A stretch of 64,000 nucleotides of DNA from JAUYQR01 sp050632395 (GCF_050632395.1 NZ_CP192600.1:558001-622000), one strand, 5' to 3'. Positions 52,124 through 61,566 are shown, counted from the first letter of the stretch. Numbers and translations: made by a program. The notes: generated from the sequence alone by a model not told the origin.

Positions 52124-53056
52124 GTGGATATTGCCCTTCTCAAGACGTTTCTGACGGTTAGTGAAACCGGGTCGTTCATTGCCGCGTCGGAGCGGTTGCA
52201 TGTCACGCAATCGGCGGTCAGCCTGCGCGTGCAGCGGCTGGAGGAGATGCTGGGCCAGCCCTTGTTCCTGCGCGCGAAGACCGGCACCGAACTGACGCCG
52301 GGCGGGCGGGCGTTCACCTCGCATGCAACGGCGCTATTGCAGACGTGGGAACGGGCGCGGCAGGAAATCTCGGCGGCGGAGGGGCGCAGCCGCACGCTGG
52401 TGATCGGGGCCGAGGCGGGGTTGTGGCCGGGCATCGGGTTTCGCTGGCTGGCGGAGCTGCGCGAGGCGCGGGATGATCTTTCACTGCGTGGCGAGACAGG
52501 CTCGCCTACCGTGCTGGCCCGCGCGATGGCGGAAGGTGAGGTGCAGGCGTGCCTGACCTACGGCCCGCTGGCCGGGGCGGGGTTGCGGGCCGAACGCATT
52601 GCAGAGGACGAGTTGGTGTTGGTGGCGGCATGGCCGAAACCGTCCTTGGCTGACCTGCATGGCCGCTATGTCAACATCGATTGGGGGCCGCAGTTTCGCG
52701 CGCTGCACGCTGGCCGGCTGGAACTGGCTGAGCCGGCCCTGTCGCTGGACACGGGCTGCCCTGCACTGCCGCTTTTGCTGCAGCAGGGATTGTCCGCCTA
52801 TCTGCCGATGACGCAGTGCGCCGGGTTGATTGCCACGGAAAGGCTGGCCGTAGTGCCCGATGCACCACGCATGGCGCAGGAGGCCTGGGCGGTGTGGCGC
52901 GAAAGCCTGGAAGAAGACCTGACAAGCGTTGCGCGAACGACACTGCTTGCGGCGGTGCGCGATGCGGAAACCACCGGTATTGGCGCTGACGCGGCGGACG
53001 ATGGCGTGCCAAAGGTTCGGGCAAGACAGATTAATCAAGGTATTACAGCGGCTTGA
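52124..53056 (+). CDS. LysR-family transcriptional regulator
   Basis: The start is GTG 52124, with AAGGGG 6 bases upstream, giving 310 residues. The N-terminal HTH is ALLKTFLTVSETGSFIAASERLHVTQSAVSLRVQRLEE. The C-terminal binding domain is shorter in conserved motifs (LVIGAEAGLWPGIGF, LTYGPLAGAGLRAERI). Separated by 103 bases from the DUF1523 gene, it may be an independent gene. Whether it controls the AAA operon is unknown. Confidence 0.9.
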   Translation: MDIALLKTFLTVSETGSFIAASERLHVTQSAVSLRVQRLEEMLGQPLFLRAKTGTELTPGGRAFTSHATALLQTWERARQEISAAEGRSRTLVIGAEAGLWPGIGFRWLAELREARDDLSLRGETGSPTVLARAMAEGEVQACLTYGPLAGAGLRAERIAEDELVLVAAWPKPSLADLHGRYVNIDWGPQFRALHAGRLELAEPALSLDTGCPALPLLLQQGLSAYLPMTQCAGLIATERLAVVPDAPRMAQEAWAVWRESLEEDLTSVARTTLLAAVRDAETTGIGADAADDGVPKVRARQINQGITAA

Positions 53057-53222
53057 AAGTGGCTTGGGCCGTTCCGCCACCGTTGGAATTGTTCCATGAG
53101 TAATGCTGGCCACAGCCTCAAGTATTCCGAATTTCAGTTCAGGGCGCCCGCCGCATAGATCGGGGTCAAGGCATTTCGCGGCTTGAACCTTTGGGCCGCA
53201 GCCACCTCTGAAAGGATGAGCC

Positions 53223-54089
53223 ATGAAACATGTTACCCTTCTGGCGTCCGTGTCGGCCTTTGGTCTGATGCTGGCGGGCGCCGCTGCCGCGCAAACCGAA
53301 CTGACCGGCATCGACACGCTGAACGACCGTCTGGACGATATCGAAGAGAACGTGCAGGACGATTTTGACCGTTCGGAAGACGAAAGCCGCTTTGGCAATC
53401 CGGAATTCCGGCCGGGCCTGTCGGGTTCGGCCTCGCTGGCCTATTCGGGCCAGACCGGCAACAACGAAAGCCAGGATCTGACGATCGGCGCGCGTCTGCG
53501 CTATGCGCAAGGCAACTTTGTGCAGTCGATTGGTACCGCAATCGAATTCAGCGACGACGAAGGCACCTCGACGACAGAAGACCTGTTCGCGGTCTATGAT
53601 GCGAACCTGTACTTCAACGACAGTTTCTACGGTTTCGTCCTTGGCCGGATCGAGATGGACGGGCTTGCGGAAGAGGGCGGCCTTGATGATGCCGACCCGC
53701 TGACCGGCCCGGAAGACTTTGTGCGCCGTGACGCTTTCCTTGGTGTCGGTCCCGGTTACCGCGTCTTCAACACCGATCAGATGACCTGGCGTGTGCAGGC
53801 AGGTGTCGGCGTAAGCTATCTGCAATACGGTGACCTGATGAGCGAAACCGAGATCGGCTATATCGCGTCGTCGCGGTTCTACTATGCGTTCAACGAAAAC
53901 ATCTTCATGACCAACGATACCGATATCCTGAAGTCGGATTCGGCGCTGCGGGTGAACAACGACCTGGGCGTTAGCTTCAAGATGACGGACGCATTTTCTA
54001 CGCGGGTCAGCTATCTGACCGAATACAACGACAGCCGTGATATCGAAACCGACAGCAAGCTTGGTGTCGCGCTCGTCTATGGCTTCTAA
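53223..54089 (+). CDS. Outer-membrane DUF481-like protein
   Basis: The protein has 288 residues. The signal peptide is MKHVTLLASVSAFGLMLAGAAAAQ. After a negatively charged linker (DRLDDIEENVQDDFDRSEDE) come alternating β-strand repeats ending in aromatic-rich SKLGVALVYGF, the C-terminal phenylalanine that targets β-barrels. The pattern GSASLAYSGQTGNNESQDLTIGARLRY fits DUF481 (YdiY-like). It is probably a porin-like or salt-stress-induced barrel. A strong terminator follows. Confidence 0.85.
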   Translation: MKHVTLLASVSAFGLMLAGAAAAQTELTGIDTLNDRLDDIEENVQDDFDRSEDESRFGNPEFRPGLSGSASLAYSGQTGNNESQDLTIGARLRYAQGNFVQSIGTAIEFSDDEGTSTTEDLFAVYDANLYFNDSFYGFVLGRIEMDGLAEEGGLDDADPLTGPEDFVRRDAFLGVGPGYRVFNTDQMTWRVQAGVGVSYLQYGDLMSETEIGYIASSRFYYAFNENIFMTNDTDILKSDSALRVNNDLGVSFKMTDAFSTRVSYLTEYNDSRDIETDSKLGVALVYGF

Positions 54090-54120
54090 GACTTTCGGAC
54101 AGAACAATTTTCATGACGAT

Positions 54121-54149
54121 GGGGGCAGGTCGAACCTGCCCCCTTTTTT
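54121..54149 (+). terminator. Intrinsic terminator of the DUF481 gene
   Basis: GGGGGCAGGT (54121-54130), CGA loop, ACCTGCCCCC (54134-54143), then TTTTTT. The T-tract overlaps the pheT stop codon on the opposite strand (54148-54150). Confidence 0.92.
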
Positions 54150-56565
54150 ATCCGCGCAGCGTGCCGCCGGTGGCCTTGGTGACCTTTTCCACGATCTTGG
54201 CAGAGACCGCCTCGATCTCGGCTTCGGTCAGGGTCTTGTCCTTTGGTTGCAGGCGAACGGCGAGGGCGATGGACTTCTTGCCTGCGCCCATCTGCGCCTC
54301 GGCCTTGTCGCCGGTGAACTGGTCGAACACGCGGACGCTTTCGATCAGCGCCTTGTCAGCACCGAGGGCGGCGTTGACGGCGGTCAGCGCCTCCACCTTT
54401 GCGTCAACTGTGAAGGCGAAGTCGCGGTCGACGGCTTGCAGATCGGAAATCACAAGCGCCGGGCGGGTGGGGGTTTTCACCTTGGGGTAGGGCACGTTGG
54501 CGATGAGGATGGTGAAGGCCAAGGCGGGGCCTTTCACATCCAGCGTTTGCAGGATGCGGGGGTGGACTTCGCCGAAGGTGGCCATGACGTTGGGGCCAAG
54601 CCCGATCACGCCGGAGCGGCCGGGGTGGAACCACGCGGCGGCGGTCCGGGTGATCTGGGCGCGGGCGGGCGCGCCGAGGGCTGCCAGCACAGCCTCGGCG
54701 TCGGCCTTGGCGTCGTAGACATCGGCCAAGCGGCGCGATCCATGCGGGTCGCGGCGGGCGGCCTGACCGATCAGAAGGCCGGCGGCCTGCAGGTGCTGGT
54801 CGCCGGGTTCGCCGCCGTGGAAGGCGGGGCCGATCTCGAAGAGGGCAAGGTCCATGAAGCCGCGCGCCTGATTGCGGGCGGCGGCTTGCAGAAGGCCGGG
54901 CAGAAGGTCGGGGCGCAGGTGCGACATTTCCGACGAGATCGGGTTGTCGATGCGCACGGCATCAGCGCCGCCACCGAAGAGCGCGGCGGAAGTCTGGTCG
55001 ATGAAGCTGTAGGTGACGCATTCGTTGTAGCCAAGCGCTGCCAGCGTGCGGCGGGTGCTGCGTTCGCGCACTTGCAGCGGCGTCAGGATCGGTTTCGGCA
55101 CGCCGGGGAGGGTGCGGGCGAGGGGTGCGCCTTTCAGTTTCGTCAGCGAGGCGATGCGGGCGACTTCCTCGACCAGATCAGCCTCGCCCAGAATGTCGGG
55201 GCGCCACGAGGGCGGGGTGGCCATCGCGCCATCCAGCGTGAAGCCGAGCGCCTCCAGCGTGGCGCGCTGGGTGGCCTCGGGGATATCCATGCCGACGAGG
55301 GAGATCACGCGGGCGGGGTTCAGCCGGTAGGCGCGGCGGGTGTCGATCGGCGCTCCGTCCTGCACGATGTCGGAGGCTTCGCCGCCGCAAAGATCAAGGA
55401 TCATGCGGGTCGCGGCCTCCAGCCCCGGCAGGGTGAAGGCGGGATCGACGCCGCGTTCAAAGCGGTAGCGGGCATCGGAGTTGATCTTCAGCGCACGGCC
55501 GGTGGCGGCGATGGTGATCGGGTCCCACCAAGCGGATTCGAGGAACACGTCGGTTGTATCGGGCGTGCAGCCAGACGCCTCGCCACCCATGATGCCGGCA
55601 AGGGATTCTGGGCCGTGGTCGTCGGAGATCACCATCTGGCCGGGGGCGAGGGTGTAGGTCTTGCCGTCGAGCGCGAGAAGCGTTTCGCCACCCGTTGCGG
55701 CGTGGACGCGGAGGTCGCCTTTCACCTTGGCCGCGTCAAAAACGTGCAGCGGGCGGTTCAGCCCGAAGGTGAAGTAGTTGGTGATGTCGACAAGCGCTGA
55801 AATGGGCCGCAGGCCGATGGCCTTGAGCCGCGCCTGCATCCAGTCGGGCGAGGGGCCGTTCTTGACGCCGCGGATCAGGCGACCAGCGAAATGGGGGCAG
55901 CCTTTGGCCTTCAGTGCGTCGTCGATGCGCACGGCGATGGGCGAGGGGAAGGCGCCTTTCACCGGGTCGATGCGGTGCGCCTTCAGGGTGCCGATGGCGC
56001 GGGCTGCAAGGTCGCGGGCGATGCCGCGCACGCCAAGCGCGTCGGGGCGGTTCGGGGTGACCTTGATTTCCACCATCGGATCATTGAGGCCGCGCCAGTC
56101 GATGAAGCGTGCGCCCAAGGGGGCGTCGGCGGGCAGGTCGATGATTCCGTCGTGGTTGTCCGACAACATCAGTTCGCGTTCCGAGCAGAGCATCCCGTTC
56201 GAATCGACGCCGCGGATGTTGCCGGGTTTCAGGTCAACGCCGGTGCCGGGGACGTGGGTGCCCACGGGTGCGAACACGCCGACAAGGCCGGTGCGGGCGT
56301 TCGGGGCGCCGCAGACGACCTGCACCTCTTCCATCCGGCCGCCGGGGCCATCGGGGTAGGTTTCCACCCGGCACAGGCGCAGGCGGTCGGCGTTGGGGTG
56401 CTGCACCGCCTCGATCACGCGGCAGATGCGGAAGGCACCCAGCACACGGGCGGGGTCTTCAACGCCTTCGACCTCAAGCCCGAGGTCGGTCAGCGCTTCG
56501 GTGATCTGGTCGATGGTGGCGGTGGTTTCGAGATGGTCCCGAAGCCAGGAAAGCGTGAATTTCAT
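54148..56565 (-). CDS. pheT: Phenylalanine-tRNA ligase beta subunit
   Basis: The protein has 805 residues, full length. Order: EMAP-like tRNA-binding domain (VIEAVQHPNADRLRLCRVETYPDG, about 50-73; VVCGAPNARTGL), B3/4 domain (RPDALGVRGIARDLAARAIG), B5 (FERGVDPAFTLP region onward), catalytic-like core (VRIDNPISSEMSHLRPDLLPGLL), and C-terminal FDX-ACB domain (ISDLQAVDRDFAFTVD). It pairs with PheS, which is not encoded in this window. The upstream gene on the same strand is an acyltransferase, with the candidate small RNA in between. Confidence 0.96.
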   Translation of the reverse strand: MKFTLSWLRDHLETTATIDQITEALTDLGLEVEGVEDPARVLGAFRICRVIEAVQHPNADRLRLCRVETYPDGPGGRMEEVQVVCGAPNARTGLVGVFAPVGTHVPGTGVDLKPGNIRGVDSNGMLCSERELMLSDNHDGIIDLPADAPLGARFIDWRGLNDPMVEIKVTPNRPDALGVRGIARDLAARAIGTLKAHRIDPVKGAFPSPIAVRIDDALKAKGCPHFAGRLIRGVKNGPSPDWMQARLKAIGLRPISALVDITNYFTFGLNRPLHVFDAAKVKGDLRVHAATGGETLLALDGKTYTLAPGQMVISDDHGPESLAGIMGGEASGCTPDTTDVFLESAWWDPITIAATGRALKINSDARYRFERGVDPAFTLPGLEAATRMILDLCGGEASDIVQDGAPIDTRRAYRLNPARVISLVGMDIPEATQRATLEALGFTLDGAMATPPSWRPDILGEADLVEEVARIASLTKLKGAPLARTLPGVPKPILTPLQVRERSTRRTLAALGYNECVTYSFIDQTSAALFGGGADAVRIDNPISSEMSHLRPDLLPGLLQAAARNQARGFMDLALFEIGPAFHGGEPGDQHLQAAGLLIGQAARRDPHGSRRLADVYDAKADAEAVLAALGAPARAQITRTAAAWFHPGRSGVIGLGPNVMATFGEVHPRILQTLDVKGPALAFTILIANVPYPKVKTPTRPALVISDLQAVDRDFAFTVDAKVEALTAVNAALGADKALIESVRVFDQFTGDKAEAQMGAGKKSIALAVRLQPKDKTLTEAEIEAVSAKIVEKVTKATGGTLRG

Positions 56566-56739
56566 TGCGTGGTCCCCGAAAGCAGCCCGGGAAAGGGATT
56601 AGCGCACTGGACGGCAAAGGGAAAGGGCGCGGCTGGCAGAGGAAATACAGCCTTGGGTTGAGACGTGGCTGCATATGGAAACGGCTTGTCTACACCCGGA
56701 GGGGGAGCGCTTAACCGGATAGTAAGCTATACTTAAGGG

Positions 56740-56863
56740 GTAACGAGTGAAGATGTTTTCAACAACGCCCCACTGCGGGGCTCGTCTCTTTCGACGGCAT
56801 TCTGCCAGAGAGTATTTCAGCTGCCAGTAGGGTCCTGCGCGAAAGTGCAGGACCCGTTTTCTT
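56740..56863 (+). ncRNA. Candidate structured small RNA
   Basis: The 296-base gap between the acyltransferase and pheT genes (both minus) holds on the plus strand a -10-like TATACT (56728-56733), then successive hairpins: GCCCC/GGGGC (56767-56781), CTCT...GGC/GCCAGAG (56786-56810), and a terminator GGGTCCTGC/GCAGGACCC (56830-56855) with GTTTTCTT. No -35 is obvious. No coding frame with an SD is seen. Length about 124 nt. Antisense or independent sRNA of unknown target; 6S, tmRNA and SRP RNA do not fit. Confidence 0.45.
56830..56863 (+). terminator. Intrinsic terminator of the candidate small RNA
   Basis: GGGTCCTGC (56830-56838), 8-base loop, GCAGGACCC (56847-56855), then GTTTTCTT. It terminates plus-strand transcription; no plus-strand protein gene precedes it nearby. 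Confidence 0.7.
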
Positions 56864-57584
56864 AGCGCGCGATCCAGGCGTAGGCGATGAAGCCTGCAAC
56901 CAGCAACGGCTGGTGCAACAGGTAGATCACAAGGCTGTGGCGGCCCGGAAAGGTCAACTTTCGGAACGCGGGGCTGGTGCTGCGGGTCAGGCGTGCCCAG
57001 AGGCCGGTCTGGCTGCCGATGCGGCCAAGCGCGATCCCGGCAAGGAACGGCGCGAGCCACGGCAGAAGGGGCACGTAATCGGCCATGAAGGGGCGGGTTT
57101 CGGCAAGGCCCAGCCAGATCAGCCACAGGCTGTCGAAGCGTGCGTCGATTGCGACCCACGGCAACGCAAAGGCGAGTGCCGCCACCGCCAGCGTGATCAC
57201 GGTGGGAAGCTGCAGGAACAAAAGCCCGATAAGGCTGGCGATGGCGATGGCGTGCAGGATGCCGAACCAGATGAAGCCGCCGGGTGTAACCCAGATGCTG
57301 GCGATCGACACCAGCGCCGCCGCCCCGGCGACCATCAGGAACCGGCGCCAAAACGCGGGCCAGCGGATGCCCCGCCCATGCGCCAGCCACAGGCTGACCC
57401 CGGCAAGAAACAGAAAGCTCCCGGCGACGAGGCGGGCGAAGTAATACCAAAACGGCAGCTGCGTCGTGCCGGGGGCGACGTGGCCGAACATCTGCAGATC
57501 GAAGGTGAAGTGGAAGATCACCATGCCGACGACGGCCAGCGTGCGGGCAAGATCAAGGGCGGCGATGCGGGGCTGGGGTGTCAT
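56862..57584 (-). CDS. Heparan-α-glucosaminide acetyltransferase-like membrane protein (DUF1624)
   Basis: The protein has 240 residues. Multiple transmembrane helices begin with RIAALDLARTLAVVGMVIFHFTFDLQMFG, with the conserved histidine of the HGSNAT catalytic domain. FLFLAGVSLWLAHGRG and the C-terminal GRHSLVIYLLHQPLLVAGFIAY fit DUF1624/acyltransferase_3-like proteins. It probably transfers an acyl group to an envelope glycan. It is encoded upstream of pheT on the same strand but separated by the candidate sRNA region. Confidence 0.88.
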   Translation of the reverse strand: MTPQPRIAALDLARTLAVVGMVIFHFTFDLQMFGHVAPGTTQLPFWYYFARLVAGSFLFLAGVSLWLAHGRGIRWPAFWRRFLMVAGAAALVSIASIWVTPGGFIWFGILHAIAIASLIGLLFLQLPTVITLAVAALAFALPWVAIDARFDSLWLIWLGLAETRPFMADYVPLLPWLAPFLAGIALGRIGSQTGLWARLTRSTSPAFRKLTFPGRHSLVIYLLHQPLLVAGFIAYAWIAR

Positions 57585-57689
57585 GCGGTCAGCCTAGGAG
57601 GAAGCGCCTGGGAAGGAAACCGTGCGCGGGGAATGGCGGAGCGGTTGAAAGCGCGGGCCCGGGGCGGATTTGGCGTGATCCGGCCCGCG

Positions 57690-60272
57690 TCAGAACATCT
57701 CGAGCAGGCGCTTGAGGTAATCCAGTTCCTCGCCGGGGCGGGTCAGGTCGCCGGAGCGGCGGCGGATCTCGTCAAGCAATTCCTGCGCGCGCTGGTTCGG
57801 GTCGTTCTGCACCATGTTCTGGTCCGAGCCGATGCGGGCGCTATCCTCGCCAGCCTCGCGGCCCAACGGATCGCGGCCGTTCGGGTCGGCGCGGCCAAAC
57901 TCTTCGCCGCCCTGACCGTCGCGGTTTTCGCGCTGTTCCTGGGTCAGCGCCTCGCCAAAATTGCGCATCCCGTCGCGCAGGGATTGCAGCGCGTCGGCCT
58001 GACGGTCGAGCGCGCCGTCAAGATCGCCGTCGCGCAGGGCATCCTCGGCCTCTTCCATCGCGCGGCCGGCGTCGTCAAGTTTCTGGCGGCCAGCCTCGCC
58101 CTGTTCGGTGCCGTCGCCGGGAAGCTGGCCGTTCTGCAACTGGTTCAGGCGTTGGCGCAGGTCGCGCTGGCGGTCGGTCAGGGTGCCCTGATCCTGGGCC
58201 TGTCCCTGACCTTGGCCCTGCTGGCCGTCCTGCCCTTGGCCGGGCTGTTCGCCCGGCTGCTGGCCGTTTTCGCCTTGCTGCTGGTCGCCGGGCTGTTGGC
58301 CATCTTCGCCCTGCTGCATATCGCGGTAGGCGTCGTCGGACAATTCCTGCTGGTCGCGCAGCGTGTCGCCAAGGTCGCGCATGGCCTGCTGGCCGGGGCT
58401 GCCCTGGCCTTGGCCCTGCCCGCCCTGACCCTGCACCACCTGCATGTTTTCCATCAGCTGGCGGAGTTGTTCCATCAACTCGGCTGCTTCGGCGGTCTTG
58501 CCTTCTTCCATCAGGCGCTGGAGTTCGTCCATCATCTGCTGAAGCTGATCGGCCGACATCATCTGGCCTTGCATCATTTCCGACTGCTGCTGGTCGCCGG
58601 GGTTGCGCTGCGCCTCTTCGGCCAGTTCGCGGGTGTATTCGTTCAGCGCCTGCTGCATTTCGCGCATCAGCTGTTCGATTTCCTCGGGCGAGGCGCCGTT
58701 CTTGATGGCTTCGTCCAGCCGGTCCTGTGCGCGTTGCAGGCGTTCGAGGGCGGAGTGGAGGTTACCTTCCTCCACCATCAGGGAAATCTGCCAAAGCTCC
58801 TCGGCCAGAGCGTCGCGCTGTTCGGTGGTGAGGGCTGCCTTCTGGGCGTCGAGGGTCCGCATCAGCACACGCAGGCGCAGGAAGGCGCGTTCGTGGCGGA
58901 TGAAACCTTCGGGCTTGTTGGTGACGGCCTTCAGGATCTGCGCGGCGCGGGGGGCGTTGACGCGGTTCCACAGGATGTCGCGCCGCATCTCGATCAGTGC
59001 GGCAGCGAGCGGGTCGAAGAAGCGTTTGCCGGGCAATGTGACGGCATAGGGGGCGGACTGGCCTTCCTGCCCCGCGGCGTCGACGGCAGCGAAAACCATC
59101 GTCACGGGCAGGTTGGCGAAGACGTGTTTCGACAGGTCGTCGACCAGCATTTCGGTCATCTCGGTGCGCTTGCCGGTCATCGGCATCGGCAGGTCGAGGG
59201 TGACTGGTTCGACAGCCTCGGGGTCAACGGTCAGGCCGTGGCGGCGGTCGACGGCGGCCATGTCGAGGGTGATGGTGACGCGGCCGGCAACGACACCGTA
59301 ATCGTCGCTGGCGGTGAAACCCTGCTTGAAGCGGCCGTCAGCCTCGCGCCCCATGTTGCCGGATATGGCGATCGTGGGGCCTGCGTCCGGTTTGGCGGCG
59401 ATCTGCCATTCGCGGCCCGAGGGGCCTTCGATGGCAAGGCGACCGGATTGCGCGACGGTCAGGTCGTGGACGCCCTGCATCCCGTCCGGCACGGCGGCTG
59501 CGGGTTCGGCGGATGGCGCGGGCGGGGGCGCGGCGGCGGCGATGGTCTGTTCGACGGTCAGGCTGCCTTCGGCGCCGTACAGGCGGACCTGCACGCGGGT
59601 GCCGGTGGGCAGTTCCAGCGTGGTGGCGGTGATGTCGTTGAGGTAGAGCGTCGGCTTGCCGGTGTAGGCAGGGGGCTGCGCCCAACCTTCCCATGTCGGG
59701 CCCGAGGGCATCGCTTCGGCGGCACCGGGGGCGAGGCCCGCGACAGAGGTGACGCGCCAGAACGAGCCGAAGAGGACGGCCATGACGAAGGCGGTGAGGG
59801 CCACGTAGCGCAGCGAAAACGGGTCGCGCGAGGACAGGCGCAGGTCGGGGCGCACGGGTTGGGCTGCGGCCGCGCGTTTTGCCATGCGGTCCTTGTGGGC
59901 CTGCCAGACGGCAAGCGAGGCGGGGTCATCGGTGCCGATGGCTTGGGTGTCGGTCAGCGCGGCGATGGGGCGGCCGGGCATCGTGGCATCCAGCCGATCG
60001 AGCGCGTCACCTGCGGTCGGGCGGCGGAAGCGGCGCAAGCCAAGCACAAGAAGCGCAAGGGCGGCAAGGGCGATCACCGCGCCGGCGATCTGCACCCAAA
60101 GGAGCGGGCCGAGGTCCTGCACGCCGAAGGTCAACGCGGCGACGGTGGCCAGCATCAGCGACCAGAGCGGCCAGAACGCCCGCGCCAGCCGTTCCGCCCA
60201 CAGCCCAAGAAGCGTCAGCCGCATCGGCCAGACGAGGGATTGCAGCGTGGCCGGGGGCGCGCGTCGGGTCAT
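57690..60272 (-). CDS. TIGR02302 family protein (DUF4175)
   Basis: The start is ATG 60272, giving 860 residues. Two hydrophobic helices near 28-75 and another about 144-165 mark an inner-membrane anchor. A periplasmic β-rich region follows (TWEGWAQPPAYTGKPTLYLND, DDYGVVAGRVTITLDMA). The C-terminal half is α-helical, then a long Gly/Gln/Asp/Glu low-complexity stretch (QGQGG and GQQPG repeats, about 58.2-58.45 kb) and a terminal helix ELLDEIRRRSGDLTRPGEELDYLKRLLEMF. This is the alphaproteobacterial TIGR02302 layout. Function unknown. It overlaps no gene and precedes lysA in the same orientation downstream. Confidence 0.9.
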   Translation of the reverse strand: MTRRAPPATLQSLVWPMRLTLLGLWAERLARAFWPLWSLMLATVAALTFGVQDLGPLLWVQIAGAVIALAALALLVLGLRRFRRPTAGDALDRLDATMPGRPIAALTDTQAIGTDDPASLAVWQAHKDRMAKRAAAAQPVRPDLRLSSRDPFSLRYVALTAFVMAVLFGSFWRVTSVAGLAPGAAEAMPSGPTWEGWAQPPAYTGKPTLYLNDITATTLELPTGTRVQVRLYGAEGSLTVEQTIAAAAPPPAPSAEPAAAVPDGMQGVHDLTVAQSGRLAIEGPSGREWQIAAKPDAGPTIAISGNMGREADGRFKQGFTASDDYGVVAGRVTITLDMAAVDRRHGLTVDPEAVEPVTLDLPMPMTGKRTEMTEMLVDDLSKHVFANLPVTMVFAAVDAAGQEGQSAPYAVTLPGKRFFDPLAAALIEMRRDILWNRVNAPRAAQILKAVTNKPEGFIRHERAFLRLRVLMRTLDAQKAALTTEQRDALAEELWQISLMVEEGNLHSALERLQRAQDRLDEAIKNGASPEEIEQLMREMQQALNEYTRELAEEAQRNPGDQQQSEMMQGQMMSADQLQQMMDELQRLMEEGKTAEAAELMEQLRQLMENMQVVQGQGGQGQGQGSPGQQAMRDLGDTLRDQQELSDDAYRDMQQGEDGQQPGDQQQGENGQQPGEQPGQGQDGQQGQGQGQAQDQGTLTDRQRDLRQRLNQLQNGQLPGDGTEQGEAGRQKLDDAGRAMEEAEDALRDGDLDGALDRQADALQSLRDGMRNFGEALTQEQRENRDGQGGEEFGRADPNGRDPLGREAGEDSARIGSDQNMVQNDPNQRAQELLDEIRRRSGDLTRPGEELDYLKRLLEMF

Positions 60273-60300
60273 CGAACCTGCCTTCTGGCGTGACGGGGTG

Positions 60301-61566
60301 TCACAGCCATTCGGGGATGGTATCGCGATTGAGGATTTCGTCAAAGGTCGGACGGGCGCGAATGACGGCGAAGTGATCCCCATGCACCAGAACTTCGGGG
60401 ATCAGGGGCCGGGTGTTGTATTCCGACGCCATCACCGCGCCGTAAGCCCCGGCGGACCGGAAGGCGACCAGATCGCCCTCATGCAGCGGCGCCAGCGGGC
60501 GGGCCTTGGCGAAGGTATCGCCGGTTTCGCACACCGGACCGACCACATCAAAGGCCTGCGGTTCGGTGGCGGCGCCGGGTTCGATCACCGGCACGATGTC
60601 ATGGTGCGCGCCATACATCGAGGGGCGGACAAGATCGTTCATCGCGGCGTCGAGAATCAGGAAATCGCGGCCTTCGCCCTCCTTCACATAGATCACCGAG
60701 GCGACGAGGAGGCCCGCGTTGCCGGAGATGAGGCGACCGGGCTCGATCTCGATCTCGCAGCCAAGGTCGCCCACGGTGCGCTTGATGAGGGCACCGTAAT
60801 CGGTGGGCAGGGGCGGCGCGGTGTTGGAGCGTTCGTAGGGGATGCCAAGCCCGCCGCCAAGGTCAAGGCGGGTGATGGTGTGGCCTTCGGCGCGGAGCTG
60901 GCGGGTAAGGTCGGCCACCTTGAGGTAGGCCTGCTCGAAGGGTTCCAGATCGGTCAGCTGGCTGCCGATGTGCACGTCGATGCCGATGATCTTCAGGCCG
61001 GGCAGGCGGGCGGCTTCGGCGTAAACCTCGGACGCGCGGGCGATGGGGATGCCGAACTTGTTTTCCTTTTTCCCCGTCGCGATCTTTTCGTGCGTCCTGG
61101 CATCGACATCGGGGTTCACGCGGATGGTGATCGGCGCGGTCAGGCCAAGGCTGGTGGCAACCTCGGACAGCGCGCGGAGTTCCGGTTCGCTTTCGACGTT
61201 GAACTGGCGGATGCCGCCGGTCAGGGCCAGCCGCATTTCCTCGCGCGTCTTGCCGACGCCGGAAAACACGATGCGGTCACCCGGCACGCCGGCTGCCTTG
61301 GCGCGGCGGTATTCGCCGCCCGAGACAACGTCCATCCCGGCGCCAAGGTCGCCCAATGTCTTGAGGACGGCGATATTCGAAAGCGACTTGATGGCAAAGC
61401 ACACCATGTGCGGCAGCGGGCTGAGCGCCTCGGTGAAGAGGTGGTAGTGCCGGGTCAGGGTGGCGGTGGAATAGACGTAGAAGGGCGTGCCCACGGTGGC
61501 CGCGATGTCGGGGATGGCAACGTCCTCGGCATGAAGGATGCCGTTGCGGTAAAGGAAATGATCCAT
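60301..61566 (-). CDS. lysA: Diaminopimelate decarboxylase
   Basis: The start is ATG 61566, giving 421 residues. PLP lysine in CFAIKSLSN, VSGGEYRRA, HIGSQ, LDLGGGLGIPYE, EPGRLISGNAG and the GPVCETGDTF motif with the catalytic cysteine. It makes L-lysine from meso-diaminopimelate in the cytoplasm. Upstream are DUF2834 and lipoprotein genes, then argH, the usual neighbourhood in this group. Confidence 0.97.
   Translation of the reverse strand: MDHFLYRNGILHAEDVAIPDIAATVGTPFYVYSTATLTRHYHLFTEALSPLPHMVCFAIKSLSNIAVLKTLGDLGAGMDVVSGGEYRRAKAAGVPGDRIVFSGVGKTREEMRLALTGGIRQFNVESEPELRALSEVATSLGLTAPITIRVNPDVDARTHEKIATGKKENKFGIPIARASEVYAEAARLPGLKIIGIDVHIGSQLTDLEPFEQAYLKVADLTRQLRAEGHTITRLDLGGGLGIPYERSNTAPPLPTDYGALIKRTVGDLGCEIEIEPGRLISGNAGLLVASVIYVKEGEGRDFLILDAAMNDLVRPSMYGAHHDIVPVIEPGAATEPQAFDVVGPVCETGDTFAKARPLAPLHEGDLVAFRSAGAYGAVMASEYNTRPLIPEVLVHGDHFAVIRARPTFDEILNRDTIPEWL

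Noticed and set aside
57615..57690. tRNA-like 5' end (GGCGGAGCGGTTGAAAGC)
   Set aside because: No T-loop or acceptor stem partner can be found downstream, so it is not a tRNA gene.
58180..58460. Short tandem repeats as a CRISPR array
   Set aside because: The repeats are codon-level Gln/Gly low complexity inside a gene, with no regular spacers and no cas genes.
56913..60293. 1126-codon open frame on the plus strand
   Set aside because: It runs antisense across the acyltransferase and TIGR02302 genes. Open frames of this length arise from GC-rich codon bias and the Gln/Gly repeats. Composition is low-complexity and no domain is visible.
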